The notes under the pieces are model-generated. The model was not told the DNA's origin, made no database searches, and was given only the letters and a program-made list of their open reading frames with translations. The position numbers and the translations under genes were made by a program. DNA of 64,000 nucleotides from Limnanthes douglasii subsp. nivea. Taxonomy: Eukaryota; Streptophyta; Magnoliopsida; Brassicales; Limnanthaceae. Numbering within the stretch: position 1 is the first letter of the stretch; the number at the start of each line of letters is the position of its first letter. Location of the stretch: NCBI GenBank assembly GCA_036936605.1, contig JAUPFV010000002.1, positions 131,610,376 through 131,674,375 on the forward strand. The letters are read 5' to 3'. Shown piece by piece: positions 43,568-55,500 of the stretch.

Positions 43568-44084
43568 AACAAATAGCTAAAACATCAGTTAACATATAAT
43601 CTCCATAGTATTTAACAAATAAACACAGCATAATAAAACATACTCTTACAACATCAATAAGATACCTTTGGGTAAGCATATTAATTTGTATATGTATGAG
43701 TTTGAGCATAATTAATGTTGATCCTACTAATTGACTTAAGTAAGAAAATCTTCATTTGGCCAATTTTCCTAGTTCAATTTTCTTAATGACCAATTCAAAA
43801 ATAATTATCTCGTCTATAAGATTAATTATGTCAAACCTTAACATTCCTTTGGGCCGATTAAAGTTTATATACTTGTCAATTAGAGACTTGTCAAAACTTT
43901 AAAATAATTAATTCACCAATAAGGATCACTTTAGCGATATATTGGATCATTTTCGTACAACTTAAAACATGTTAATTATTTTGAAAAATACTATACGACT
44001 AACTTACTTAATGTTCAAACTATTTCGTAGTCTAAGTCTAAATTTATCTTAAATTATTATGCTATAATATATTTTTAATTATAT

Positions 44085-44116
<32 letters not shown>

Positions 44117-44270
44117 TACAATAATTTTTTAATTTTAACTAGTGTATGTCGTTAAATATTGTTATAAACTACAACTGCTCTACAGTTTCCGTTTTAATTA
44201 AAAAAAAATTGACAGGTCATGAGTTTCTAATTAATTAAATAGTGAGGTTTCTTTGTGCACGCCTATCAAT
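43568..44270. other. Copia-1 leader, first part (copy B)
   Basis: Duplicate of 17009-17723, AT-rich, no gene. It includes a short TA tract near 44092-44114 and ends with the target-site duplication CTATCAAT (44263-44270). Confidence 0.6.
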
Positions 44271-44984
44271 TAGGCATGGGCATTTTAACCGGAACCGAAA
44301 TAACAGAACCGAACCGAATTGAAAGAACCGAACCGAAGTAGATTTGGTTCTTTCATAATACCCGAATGGTTCGAGTTTTCAATTACCCACGGTTCTCGGA
44401 ACTGAACCGTACCGAACCGAAGAACCGTGGGTACCCGTTAGGAACCGAACCTATGTATTAACCCTTAATTTTGAATTGTTTTAAAAATATATTTTCTTTT
44501 TCAAAGTTAGATTCCCCTAAATTTGTCTTTTATCATTGATCTCTAATCATGTTCTCTTGAATAAATGACTAAATATTTTATTCAAAGTGGCGACATATTT
44601 ACAAACTATTATGCGTATAAACAAAATAACAAAATACCAACCTTTATATAATTTAATAAACCTGATATCATCTCTCTATTTTTTTTATTACTAATATTAT
44701 TCTTTAATATATTAATTTTTAATATTTTTTTTCTTACAATTTAACATAGTTTTATTGTTTTCAAGTGTAAAAAGAGTTTTATATACGTTGATATTGCAAA
44801 GCATTTAAAGTATCTAAAACTACCCGATTGGAACTGAGTTAAGTACCCATACCGAACCGAATTAAGAAAAACCAAACCGAACCGAACCGAAATTTATTCG
44901 GTTCCTAAATGGGTACTAATTTTGAAGAACCGAAAGAATCGACAATCGAAAGAACCGAACCGAAGAACTGAATGCCCATGCCTA
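44271..44984. mobile_element. hAT-like non-autonomous transposon (copy B)
   Basis: 714 bp with terminal inverted repeats TAGGCATGGGCATT / AATGCCCATGCCTA, better kept than in copy A. The flanks CTATCAAT and TTATCAAT form an 8-bp target-site duplication with one mismatch. GAACCGAA-rich subterminal regions; no transposase. Confidence 0.88.
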
Positions 44985-44992
44985 TTATCAAT

Positions 44993-45729
44993 AACTGCAT
45001 CACATATTTTTATTTAATTAAAACTGTAGTTGACGGTTACTTTCGCACATCTTCTTAATTTTACGTGCTTTTACTGCCACTTCTTACATAACTACCGAAA
45101 GTAAAGAAGCAACTTTTTAGTTAACTTTATTTGCACATCTTTAAATCAATATAACTTTATTTACTACTTTTCGGTTATAATTACCAAAAAAATAAAGAAG
45201 CATATTTATAATCAATATAACTTTATTTACTGCTTTTTGTTATAATTATAAAAAAAAGCATATTTAAATAAATATAATTTTATTTACTATTTTTTGGTTA
45301 TATTTATAAAAAAACATATTTAAATCAATATAACTTTATTTACTACTTTTCGGTTATAATTATCGAAAAATAAAGAAACATATTTAAATCAATATAACTT
45401 TATTAGCACGTCTTCATAATGTGCTGGTAGAATAGTTTTAATTATTTTATAATTGCAGTAACTTTTATATAAGCAGGTAACTATACAGTCGTATATATTC
45501 ATATATATGATTTTGCACAATCAATCTCATTATATTAACATATAGATTCATATAAAACTTAACTCAACCAAAAATCAATTACGATTGGCAGATCTAACAT
45601 ATTTAAATTATCTTGAATATTTATAATTATTTCCTCCTAAAATCTGAAATTAAAATCTAAACATGTTTTGTTATTTTTAGTTTCATAGATCATAATTTCA
45701 TAATCTGAAAATTGAAAAACTTAACTTCA
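44993..45729. other. Copia-1 leader, second part (copy B), with tandem repeat
   Basis: Duplicate of 18456-19203. The ~60-65 bp tandem repeat lies at about 45145-45402. No gene. Confidence 0.6.
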
Positions 45730-45746
45730 TGGTGGCTCTGATACCA
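45730..45746 (-). other. Copia-1 primer-binding site (copy B)
   Basis: TGGTATCAGAGCCACCA on the minus strand, identical to copy A. Confidence 0.93.
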
Positions 45747-45748
45747 CT

Positions 45749-46364
45749 TGTAAGAAATACTTTCGAATTTCTTATCTAACTTATTAAACCATGAAGCTAA
45801 TTAATCCTGTAATAATGCGGAAAAAATACTTACATGATGTAGACATTCTTTGATCTTCAGATTCCGAACTTGTAGCAGATAATCTTTGAATCTTTTGCTA
45901 GGTTATGATCTTCTAAGAGATGACAACCAAAATCCAATGATTGATTCTTGAAGAAAAACCAATATGTTTTTCTTAAAGTGCTTTTTTCTCTCTGTATTTG
46001 ATATCGTCGTTTCCAAGAAATGAGAAACTCATTCTTATATAGAAAACTAAAGTGAGAAAACGATTCTTCTCTTTTAAGACCATTCCTTATTAAATTGACA
46101 CCCTTAGGGATCATAGCCCGGTACTATTTTGTTTTACAAAATAACCCAAAAACTTTACGTTTTGCTTAAGTTTTTTATTTCTAAATCGAATCCTTCACAG
46201 TATTCAGAATTAAACCTGGTATCTATACAATTACATCAATGATACATATTTTATCTACTAATCCGTTCCTTTCTTTATGATTACTTTTATTGGACTAATA
46301 TTAACGATAGTCCGATACATCGATAAAACATGTGACGGTCCAACTCAATGGAGAAATTCAAACA
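45749..46364 (-). repeat. Copia-1 LTR (copy B)
   Basis: 616-bp duplicate of 19223-19837, starting TGTTTGAATTTCTCC. The PPT-like tract before it is kept at 46365-46377. Confidence 0.87.
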
Positions 46365-46377
46365 ATCTCCCACTTAG

Positions 46378-47087
46378 ATCATCATATGTGACGGTCCGAT
46401 TCTTTTAAATTTATGTTTTTATTGCGATTCTTTTTATTATTTTTTAAAAGTTTGATTCTTTCAAATTGTTTTTAAAATTTGAGGTTTAATTAAAAAGTGT
46501 GGCATCATGATTATAGACGAAGACCAAATCTTAAATTTTATTTTGTATTAATGGTTGTAAACATGTTTTTAAAGCAATTTTATTTTGTATTAATTGTTGT
46601 AAACATAAAGCAATTTTTTTATTTGTACCTGCCAAGAGCATCCTTCCATAAGTATTTATAGAAAAAAGTGATCCACCAACTACACTCCAAAAAATGGAAG
46701 AATTACAATAAATAATATTAGTAAACAAAACAAACTACATATTAAGCATAGCAAACAAAAAATATTACAAAAGCTATAATATGTTAAAACAAATTGAATT
46801 ACTTCAGTGAAGATTAGGAATCTGCAAATCCTATCCTTAAAAAGGATGGGTAGATAAATCGTAAAAACAATTTAATAAAACGGAGACAAAAGCTAGTTTA
46901 AACGTCATACAATTAATTAGTATGAGATAACAAATATATTAATATTATACTAACAAATATAATAAACCTATTAACGATATTTTCATAGCTTGTATTTGAA
47001 AATATTTATTCATAATATTTATATATGATGTATATTTTAAAATTATTATTTTTATAATATTTTTTAACAGTCAAATGATTACTTATA
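46378..47087. other. AT-rich spacer (copy B)
   Basis: Duplicate of 19851-20584 without the 31-bp duplication; no gene seen. Confidence 0.6.
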
Positions 47088-47746
47088 GGATGAGTTAATA
47101 CCGGAAGAGGTAGTATAGGAGGAAGACTTACCCAAACCCGATGACATACCTGATAAGTATATTGTGGACTATCATTACCCGGATTACATATCTAAAGACG
47201 AGTAGCCTATCAAATCCGGGTTCGCTGTAAATGTGTATTCGGATAATCACTAGCGGCAAGAGCATGCTCCGGAAAGTAAGGAGGTTGACTACGCTAATAT
47301 TCCGTCACCAACTGGGAGAGAGGATGACTACCCTAATACGCTGATGCTGTCAGAGAGCGAGGATGGCTTCTATAATATGTGGCCGCCACCCGGTAACGAA
47401 GATGATTACCCTACAGAAGACCATAACCAAAGAAAAGGTAACATGACCGCTAATGAAAATAAAGAAGACTATGACCAAATAAAATGCAACATAATATTTA
47501 CTAGAAGAGATAGTAGATGAAGAAACACATTTGGAGGTAGTACTAGAGGAGGTTGTATCGGATGAGGTAGTACCAGAGGAGAAATAACCCTTTGAATGAC
47601 ATACCCGATCAGTATTTCCTGGACCACCATTACCCGGATTACATACTCGAAGTTGAGCACCCTATTGTAACGAGGTTCGCTGCCATAGTGTATCCGGAAG
47701 ACCATCATGAGGAAGAACCTCATCCAGACAGTCAAGAGGTTGACTG
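47088..47746 (+). repeat. Acidic repeat array 1, copy B, first part
   Basis: Duplicate of 20585-21245, about 1.5 units, ending at GACTG (47742-47746), the left target-site duplication of copia-3. Frames and stops are as in copy A. Confidence 0.85.
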
Positions 47747-47989
47747 TGTCACAAGTATTGTGTTTCTCAAAAAAAGTATATCTTATTTATCTGTCTGGTT
47801 CACCTTTTTATACTACTTTGTAGCAGTTACAGCAATTAATATTACAATATTTATTTTCCTAAAGTTTACATAGACTATAGACTATTGACTATAAAATCTT
47901 TGACTAAATAAATGTACTAAATATATATTATACTAAATATATATTATACTAAATAAATTAGATATTAATCTAATTTATTTTCTGTAACA
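47747..47989 (-). repeat. Copia-3 3' LTR
   Basis: On the minus strand reads TGTTACAGAAAA...CTTGTGACA. It has a TATAAAAAGG box (RC of CCTTTTTATA near 47813). A short internal repeat TACTAAATATATATTA occurs twice. Confidence 0.95.
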
Positions 47990-48001
47990 CCCTCCCTCAA
48001 A
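47990..48001 (-). other. Copia-3 polypurine tract
   Basis: TTTGAGGGAGGG on the minus strand directly before the 3' LTR. It contains the TGA stop of gag-pol (47997-47999), so the coding region runs right into the tract. Confidence 0.9.
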
Positions 48002-51000
48002 TTGATGCTGGTAAGTCAACCAGTAACAATTTGCCAATAAGAAATTGATGCCGCTGACGAGTCATAGCTTTGGTGAAAATATCAGCCACTTGGAGATCAG
48101 AAGAGATGTGAGGAAGAGATATCACCCGTTTCTCCAAAGTATCTCGAATGGAATGACAATCAACTTCAATGTGTTTGGTGCGCTCATGAAAAACAGGATT
48201 GGTGGCAATCTGAATGGCACTAGTGTTATCAGCATGAAGAGGGGTAGAAGTTGTTTGAGGAAATCCAACCTCCTCAAGAAGACCGCGTAGCCATACAATT
48301 TCGGAACAAGCACTAGACATGGCACGATATTCAGCTTCGGTAGAGGATTTAGAAACACGATCTTGTTTCTTACACCTCCAAGAAATTAGAGCGTCGCCTA
48401 AAAACATACACCAACCTGTAGTAGATCGACGTGTATCTGGACATCCAGCCCAATCAGCATCACTATAGGAAACAAGTTGAAGAGATGAGCCAGTTGGAAA
48501 GAACAAACCACGTGTAGACGAGCCTTGAAGATAGCGAATGATGCGTCGAACTGCAGCAAGGTGTAGATGTCGAGGAGAGAACATAAACTGGCTGACTTGA
48601 TGAACAGCATATGATATATCAGGGCGCGTAGTTGTCAAGTAGATAAGACTCCCAACCAAGCGCCGATAAAGAGTAGGATCATCCAAAAGGTTCCCTTCAT
48701 TTTTCCTAAATTTGACATTTACCTCCATGGGAGTATCAACTGAAGAAGCATCCTCCAGACCAGCCAAAGTGATAAGATCTTGAATATACTTTTGTTGGTT
48801 CAAAAAAATACCGTTAGCCCGACGATGAACTTCTAATCCTAAGAAGTATGTAAGTTGGCCAAGATCTTTCATATGGAAAGTTGCATGTAACTGTTTTTGA
48901 AGCTTAGTAATCAAACTACAATCAGTACCGGTGATGATAATATCATCCACATAAACCAAAAGAAGGACTATACCCAATGTAGATGTGTGGAAAAATAAAG
49001 AAGAATCATACTGACTTTGGGCAAAACTGAAAGAAAGAAGTGTACGGCGAAACTTTTCAAACCAAGCTCGAGGTGCTTGTTTGAGCCCATACAAAGAACG
49101 CCTTAACTTACAGACATCATGAGAAGAAGAAGTACTCATACCAGATGGAAGCTTCATGTAAATATCTTCTTGAAGATCTCCATGAAGAAAAGCATTCTTA
49201 ACATCCATTTGATGCAACGGCCACGATTGTGAAGCAGCAATAGCCAAAATGCTTCGAACAGTGGTCATTTTGGCAACAGGAGCAAATGTCTCCTCATAAT
49301 CAATCCCATATTCTTGTTTATTACCCAGAGCTACAAGACGGGCTTTATATCGCTCCAAAGAGCCATCAGAACGTAGTTTCACAGAGAAAACCCACTTACT
49401 CCCAATTGGTTTAACTGTAGGAGGACAATGAACAATATCCCATGTATGATTCTCCTCAAGTGCTTGAAGTTCTACTTGCATTGCGTTTTGCCAACACTCA
49501 TGTTCCATGGCTTGTTTGTAGCTAGTGGGAATTGAAATACTAGATAAAGTAGTTACAAGAGAGACGGGGGAAGAAAACCCATACCTATCAGGAGGTCGAG
49601 AAGGACGAGCAGATCGACGAAGAGTTGTGGAATCAAGAGCAGGATCAGGCGTCGAGACGATATTAGAAGGGATCACAGTAGTGGGACCAGACTCATTTCG
49701 ATTACGTCGTCGATATACAAAACCAGGTTTAAATCTTTCTATAGATTTTGGAATATCAGAAAAACTTGGCATGAGAGATAAAGATGCAGGAGGTGGATCA
49801 ACATGAGATGGAAAAAAATATTGATTTTCAAAAAAAATCACATTCCTAGACACCCGAAGACGACGAGCATGAGGATCATAACAAACATAACCCTTATGAG
49901 GAATAGCATAACCAAGAAAAGCACATTTTACAGATTGAGCCGTAAGTTTATGACGTTCATGAGGAGGGAGGTGCACAAAACAAACACATCCAAAGGTACG
50001 AAGATCAGAATATGAAGGAGAATGACCAAACAACTTATAAAAAGGAGAAACGTGATTTAATGTAGGAGAAGGTAAGCGATTAATTAAAAAAACAGCAGTA
50101 GAAAGGGCTTCACACCAAAAACGAGGAGGAACAGATGATTCAAGTAAAATAGTTCTTACCACATCAAGAAGATGCCGATTTTTCCTCTCAGCCACACCGT
50201 TTTGTTGTGGTGTCGAAGGACAAGAACGCTGAGAGAGAATCCCTTTATTTTGAAGAAAGTTTTGAAACTCATGTGACATGTATTCACCCCCAGAATCAGA
50301 TCGTAAAACTTTTATATTGGCAGAAAATTGAGTGTCAAGATATGCAAGGAAGCGTTTAAAAACTGAAAAAACTTCAGCTTTAGCACGAAGGAAGTAAACC
50401 CAAGTAAAACGACTAAAATCATCAATGAATGTAACAAAATACTTGTAGTGTGCATGAGAAATAATGGGTGCAATCCCCCAAACATCACTATGAATAACAT
50501 CAAAACATTGTGAAGCACGAGATGCATGATGAGGAAAAGGTAAAACCTTGCTTTTACCAAGTTTGCATGATGTACAATCAAAAGAAAGATCTTGAAAAGA
50601 ACTTATTTTATTGCCCAATAATCCAGAATGAACCAAAGTACGAAGTACATCAGAATGTGGATGACCTAGACGTCTATGCCACATTTGGTTTCGAGAACCA
50701 ACAACATTACAAGCAAACGAAAAAGAAAAACTAGGATTATCAATGGAAGGAGACTTATATAATGGAAAAAGTCGTCCTACTTTAGGACCCTTCGCAATCA
50801 TCTTTCCCGACACTTGATCCTGCACAACACAACCAGAAGGAGAAAAAGTGACATGACAATTATTATCAACCAATTGACCAACAGAAATAAGATTTGTGGA
50901 GAGGTCAGGAGACACAAAAACATTAGTGAATGTGGAAGAAAGATCACCAACAGCACTAATAGGCACAGAATGACCATCAGCAGTGTTAATTTTCAGATCT

Positions 51001-52085
51001 CCATCATATTTTTTAACATTAGACAGAGGAACAACGGTATTTGTCATATGGTTTGAGGCTCCAGAATCGAAATACCATGGTGTGGAATAATGTTTTGGCT
51101 TACCTGAGAGTCCAAAAGCAGAAAAAGCAGAAATTATCATTTGTTGAACCATTTCAGGAGTAAGTGTGTTTGGATTTGTTGTTGGAGAAGGAACATGAAC
51201 AATCGGCGAGGCAGTAGGCAATGCAGTAGAACAAGCACTAGTGGAGGCATGATAAGCAGTACCTTGTCGTCGTTCAGGTCGAGTGGGACAAGCAGAGATG
51301 ATGTGCCCTTGTTTCTTGCAGTAGTTGCAGACCTTTTTGGGACAATCCCGAGCAATGTGGCCGAACGAATTACAACTATAGCATTGGATGGCACGCATGT
51401 CTCTATTTTTATTTCTCGCTTGTGTTGCATAAGCTACCGGAACCTGTGTACTGATACTAGCTTGATGTTCAATAGATGCCTGAGTTATCATTCGCTGCTC
51501 CTCACGAAGAAGTTCACCCAAACATGCATCCAAAGATGGTACAGGATGACGATTCATCAGATTAGACCGTGCGATGTCAAAATCCGGTCGTAGCTTCATT
51601 AAGAACTGATCTCGTCTGCTGGTTGCATGCATTGTCTGGATAGCAGAAAGAGCTGAAGCAGGAATATCGGCATAAATTATATCTGAATAGTCGGCCCAAA
51701 GGTTTTGGAAACCTGAAAAATATGCTTCAATGGAAAGACTGCCTTGAGTGTAATTAGCCAATTCAAACTCCAATTGAAATCTTCTAGCAGAGTTGTCTTG
51801 ATTATAAATTGTTTTTAGATAATTCCACATACCAGCAGCGGTTTTATAGGGCTTCAAGTTGAGAACAAGATGAGGTTCAAGCGAACTAAGAATCCAAGTC
51901 ATGATTCTAGCATCTGCTATTTCCCACTTGGACAAAGCATTAGCATCTAGAGGGGCAGGATCACTCCCATCAATATGACCCCATAATTCTTTGCCTTTCA
52001 CATACAATTGAAATTGAAATTCCCAAGCAGAATAATTTTTCCCCGTAAATTTAATATGAAACGGTTCGAATTTATCGAGTGACAT
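47997..52085 (-). CDS. gag-pol: Copia-3 gag-pol polyprotein, intact
   Basis: 1362 codons from ATG 52085 (MSLDKFEPFHIKFTGKNYSA). A frame 31 codons longer starts at 52178 but lies in the repetitive leader, so the inner ATG is preferred. Gag is at about 1-230. Two CCHC knuckles lie at 235-248 and 253-266. Protease has DSG at 340-342. The integrase zinc region is HHCC at about 470-507, and its catalytic triad is D534, D597, E633 with the normal 35-residue gap. RT spans about 875-1110 with YVDD at 1045-1048. RNase H has D1209, E1250 and D1286. The protein makes particles, matures itself, copies the RNA and integrates the cDNA. Nothing is truncated or missing, so this copy may be autonomous. Confidence 0.97.
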   Translation of the reverse strand: MSLDKFEPFHIKFTGKNYSAWEFQFQLYVKGKELWGHIDGSDPAPLDANALSKWEIADARIMTWILSSLEPHLVLNLKPYKTAAGMWNYLKTIYNQDNSARRFQLEFELANYTQGSLSIEAYFSGFQNLWADYSDIIYADIPASALSAIQTMHATSRRDQFLMKLRPDFDIARSNLMNRHPVPSLDACLGELLREEQRMITQASIEHQASISTQVPVAYATQARNKNRDMRAIQCYSCNSFGHIARDCPKKVCNYCKKQGHIISACPTRPERRQGTAYHASTSACSTALPTASPIVHVPSPTTNPNTLTPEMVQQMIISAFSAFGLSGKPKHYSTPWYFDSGASNHMTNTVVPLSNVKKYDGDLKINTADGHSVPISAVGDLSSTFTNVFVSPDLSTNLISVGQLVDNNCHVTFSPSGCVVQDQVSGKMIAKGPKVGRLFPLYKSPSIDNPSFSFSFACNVVGSRNQMWHRRLGHPHSDVLRTLVHSGLLGNKISSFQDLSFDCTSCKLGKSKVLPFPHHASRASQCFDVIHSDVWGIAPIISHAHYKYFVTFIDDFSRFTWVYFLRAKAEVFSVFKRFLAYLDTQFSANIKVLRSDSGGEYMSHEFQNFLQNKGILSQRSCPSTPQQNGVAERKNRHLLDVVRTILLESSVPPRFWCEALSTAVFLINRLPSPTLNHVSPFYKLFGHSPSYSDLRTFGCVCFVHLPPHERHKLTAQSVKCAFLGYAIPHKGYVCYDPHARRLRVSRNVIFFENQYFFPSHVDPPPASLSLMPSFSDIPKSIERFKPGFVYRRRNRNESGPTTVIPSNIVSTPDPALDSTTLRRSARPSRPPDRYGFSSPVSLVTTLSSISIPTSYKQAMEHECWQNAMQVELQALEENHTWDIVHCPPTVKPIGSKWVFSVKLRSDGSLERYKARLVALGNKQEYGIDYEETFAPVAKMTTVRSILAIAASQSWPLHQMDVKNAFLHGDLQEDIYMKLPSGMSTSSSHDVCKLRRSLYGLKQAPRAWFEKFRRTLLSFSFAQSQYDSSLFFHTSTLGIVLLLVYVDDIIITGTDCSLITKLQKQLHATFHMKDLGQLTYFLGLEVHRRANGIFLNQQKYIQDLITLAGLEDASSVDTPMEVNVKFRKNEGNLLDDPTLYRRLVGSLIYLTTTRPDISYAVHQVSQFMFSPRHLHLAAVRRIIRYLQGSSTRGLFFPTGSSLQLVSYSDADWAGCPDTRRSTTGWCMFLGDALISWRCKKQDRVSKSSTEAEYRAMSSACSEIVWLRGLLEEVGFPQTTSTPLHADNTSAIQIATNPVFHERTKHIEVDCHSIRDTLEKRVISLPHISSDLQVADIFTKAMTRQRHQFLIGKLLLVDLPASI

Positions 52086-52302
52086 GACCAAGAAAACAGA
52101 TCCACGAGAAAAACTCACCACCCAAAATACGTGAAAACTCACCACCAAAAAAAAAACTCTACGAAAAGAAATCCCCAAATACTCTCGAAATTCAGAAAAG
52201 AAAAAAAAAACTCACCACCCAAAATACGTGAAAAACTCACCACCCAAAAAAAACTCTACGAAAAAAAATCACTCACCAAAAAAAAACTCTACGAAAAAAT
52301 CA
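52086..52302 (-). other. Copia-3 leader with internal repeats
   Basis: Between primer site and ATG, the plus strand shows repeated AAAACTCACCACC and AAAAACTCTACGAAAA strings (about 52125-52300), giving 3-4 imperfect repeats of ~35-60 bp. On the sense strand they are TTTTCGTAGAGTTTTT and GGTGGTGAGTTTT. Function unknown; leaders of this kind could hold dimer or packaging signals (inference). Confidence 0.7.
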
Positions 52303-52319
52303 GCTGCGCTCTGATACCA
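52303..52319 (-). other. Copia-3 primer-binding site
   Basis: TGGTATCAGAGCGCAGC on the minus strand directly next to the 5' LTR, matching the initiator methionine tRNA 3' end. Confidence 0.94.
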
Positions 52320-52562
52320 TGTCACAAGTATTGTGTTTCTCAAAAAAAGTATATCTTATTTATCTGTCTGGTTCACCTTTTTATACTACTTTGTAGCAGT
52401 TACAGCAATTAATATTACAATATTTATTTTCCTAAAGTTTACATAGACTATAGACTATTGACTATAAAATCTTTGACTAAATAAATGTACTAAATATATA
52501 TTATACTAAATATATATTATACTAAATAAATTAGATATTAATCTAATTTATTTTCTGTAACA
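52320..52562 (-). repeat. Copia-3 5' LTR
   Basis: 243 bp, identical to the 3' LTR, with the promoter TATA box at the same relative place. Confidence 0.96.
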
Positions 52563-55500
52563 GACTGTGCTAATACATCACCACCATCTGGGAGCGAGGA
52601 TGACTAACCTAATACACCGCTACCGTCTGTAAGTGAAGATGACTATCATTATACTGTGTTGCCATCTATGAGCGATGACGACTACCCTAGAGAAGAAGAC
52701 AATGACTGGAGAAAAGGAACATAATATTTACTAAATGAGGTATTAAAAGAAAAAATACAGTCGGTAGTAGTACTGGATGAGGTAATATCGGAGTAGGACT
52801 TACCCGAACCCGATGACATATACAATCAACACTTCCAGGAGCACCACTATCCGTATTACATATCCAAAGACAAGCACCCTAATACGTCACTGTCATCTGG
52901 GTGTGAAGATAACTACGTTAATATGCTGCCACTGCCTTAGAGTGAGGATGACTACCCTGGAGAAAACTATGATCGAAGAGAAGGTAACAGGAACGAAGAT
53001 GAAAATGATGAAGAGTATAACCGAAGAAAATGTAACATAATATTTACTAGGCGAGGTAGTAGAAGAAGAAACACAGTCGGATATAGTACTAGATGAGGTA
53101 GTACCGTAGAGGGTGGTACCGGAGGAGGTAGTATTAGAGAAGAACTTACCTGAATACTTCCTGGAGTACCACTACCCGGATTACATATCCAAAAATGTGC
53201 ATTCTATCGTACACGGGTTCACTGACAATGTGTATTTGGATAACCACTTGGGGGAAGAGACAGATCCGGAAAGTCAAGAGGGTTATTATACTAATATGCC
53301 GCCACCGTTTGGGAGCGAAGATGACTACCTTAATACTCCGCTGCCGCTTGGGAGCGAGGATGACTACCGTAATACGCTGCCGCCCCATGGAAGTGAGGAT
53401 AAGTACCCTAGAGAAAACTATTATTGGAGAAATATTACTAGGAGATGATGAAAATAAAGAAGATTATGACCGAATAAAATGTAATATCTAATTACTATAG
53501 GAGGTAGTAGAAGAAGAAACACTGTCGAGGTAGTAGAAGAAGAAACACTATAGGAGGTAGTACCAGAGGAGGACTTAGCCGATCAACACTTCCCGGAGCA
53601 CCACTACCCGGATTCCATACCAAAAAATGAGCACCCTATTGTACCCGGTTTCGCTGCAAATGTGTATCCGGTAAACCACTAGGGGGAAGAGCATGATCCA
53701 GAAAGTCAAGATGTTGCCTACGCTAATATGTCGCCACCGTATGGGAGCGAGTATGATTACACAAATCGTCGTTGCCGTCTGGGAGCGAGGATGACTACCC
53801 TAATACGTTGCCACCGCCTGAGAGCGATGACTACCTCGGAGAAAACTATAACCAAAGAAAAGGTAACATGAGAAAATATGAAGACTATAAACGAAGAAAA
53901 TGTACGATCAGCACTTCCCGGAGCACCACTACCCGGACCCAATGACATACCCGATCATCACTTCCCGGAGCACCACTACCCGGATTACATACCCAAAGAC
54001 GAGTACACTAGGAGGCGAGCCATATCTGGAAAGTCAAGAGGATGACTACCCTAATACACTACCGCCTCCTGAGAGCGAGGGTGACTACCCTGGAAAAAAC
54101 CATAACCAAAGAAAAGGTAACAGGAGTGACGATGAAGATGAAGAAGACTATTTTGAAGAAAATGTAACATAATATTTACTATAGGAGGTAGTAAAGAAAG
54201 AAGAAAAATCAGAGGTAGTACCGGAGAAGTTAGTACCAAAGAAGGACTAACCTGAACCCGACGACATACCCGATCAACCCTTCTCGGAGCACCACTACCC
54301 GGATTACTCCCCTGAAGATGGGCACCCTATCGTACACGGGTTCGTTGCCAATGCATATCCAGAAAACCACTGGGGAAAAGCCTGACTTGGAAAGTGAAGA
54401 GGTTGACTATGCTAATACGGCGCCACCGCCTGGGAGTGAGGATGACTAATCTAATATTATGCCGCCACCTGAGAGCGAGGATGACTACCCTGTAGAAGAC
54501 TATGACCAAAGAAAAGGTTACTGGAGCGACGATGAAAATGAAGAAGACTATGAGCGAAGAAAAAGTAACATAATATTTACTAGAGTAGGTAGTTGAAGAA
54601 GAAACACAGTCGGAGGTAGTACCGGATGAGAACTTACCCAAACCGAATTACATAACCAAAGAGGAGCGCGCTACCGTATCCGGGTTTGCTACCAATATGT
54701 ATCAGGAAAACCACTAGGGAAAATACCTCATCCAAAAAGTAAAGGAGTTGACTATGCTAATACGCCGCCACGGTATGTGAGCGAGGATGACTATCCTAAT
54801 ACGTCGGTGCCATCAGGAAATACGAATGACTACCCTAATACGATTTCGTTTTTTTGGAGCGAGGATGACTACCCTTGAGATGACTATGACCAAAGAAAAG
54901 GTAACATGAGCGACGATGAAAAAGAAGAAGACTATAACAAAAAAAGCATAATATTTACTATAGGAGGTAGTAGAAGAAGAAACACACTTGGAGGTAGTAC
55001 CGGTGGAAGTAGTACCGGAGGAGGACTTACCCAAACTAATGACATACCCGATGAGGACTTCCTGGAACATGAGTACCTGGATTACATACCCAAAAATGAG
55101 AACGCTATCCCATCGGGGTTCACTGCCAATGTCTATCTGGAAAACAACTAGGTGGATGATCCTGATCTGGAAAGTCAAGTGGTTTACTATGTGAATACAC
55201 CACCACCGTTTGGAAGCGAGGATGACTACCTTGATATGTCGCTGCCATCTGGGAGCTAGGATGACTATCCTAATACGCTGCTTCCGGTTGGGAGTGAGGA
55301 GGACTACCTTTTCAAAGACTATAATTGAAGAAAATATAACAGGAGCGACAATGAAAATGAAGAAGACAATGACCGAAGAAAATGTAACCTAATATTTACT
55401 AGAAGAGGTAATAGAAGAAGAAACACAGTCGGCGGTAGTACTAGAGAAGGTAGTACAGGAGGAGGACTTACCTGAACCGGATGACATACCCAATCAACAC

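Larger units (their letters stand above)
47747..52562 (-). mobile_element. Copia-3: complete, very young Ty1/copia element
   Basis: 4816 bp. The two 243-bp LTRs (47747-47989 and 52320-52562) are identical by eye over their full length. The 5-bp target-site duplication GACTG is perfect. On the minus strand the order is LTR, primer site, repetitive leader, one open gag-pol, PPT, LTR. Short LTRs and a single compact ORF fit the Ale/Retrofit group, a tentative call. It was inserted into repeat array 1 of copy B after the 16 kb duplication. Confidence 0.97.
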
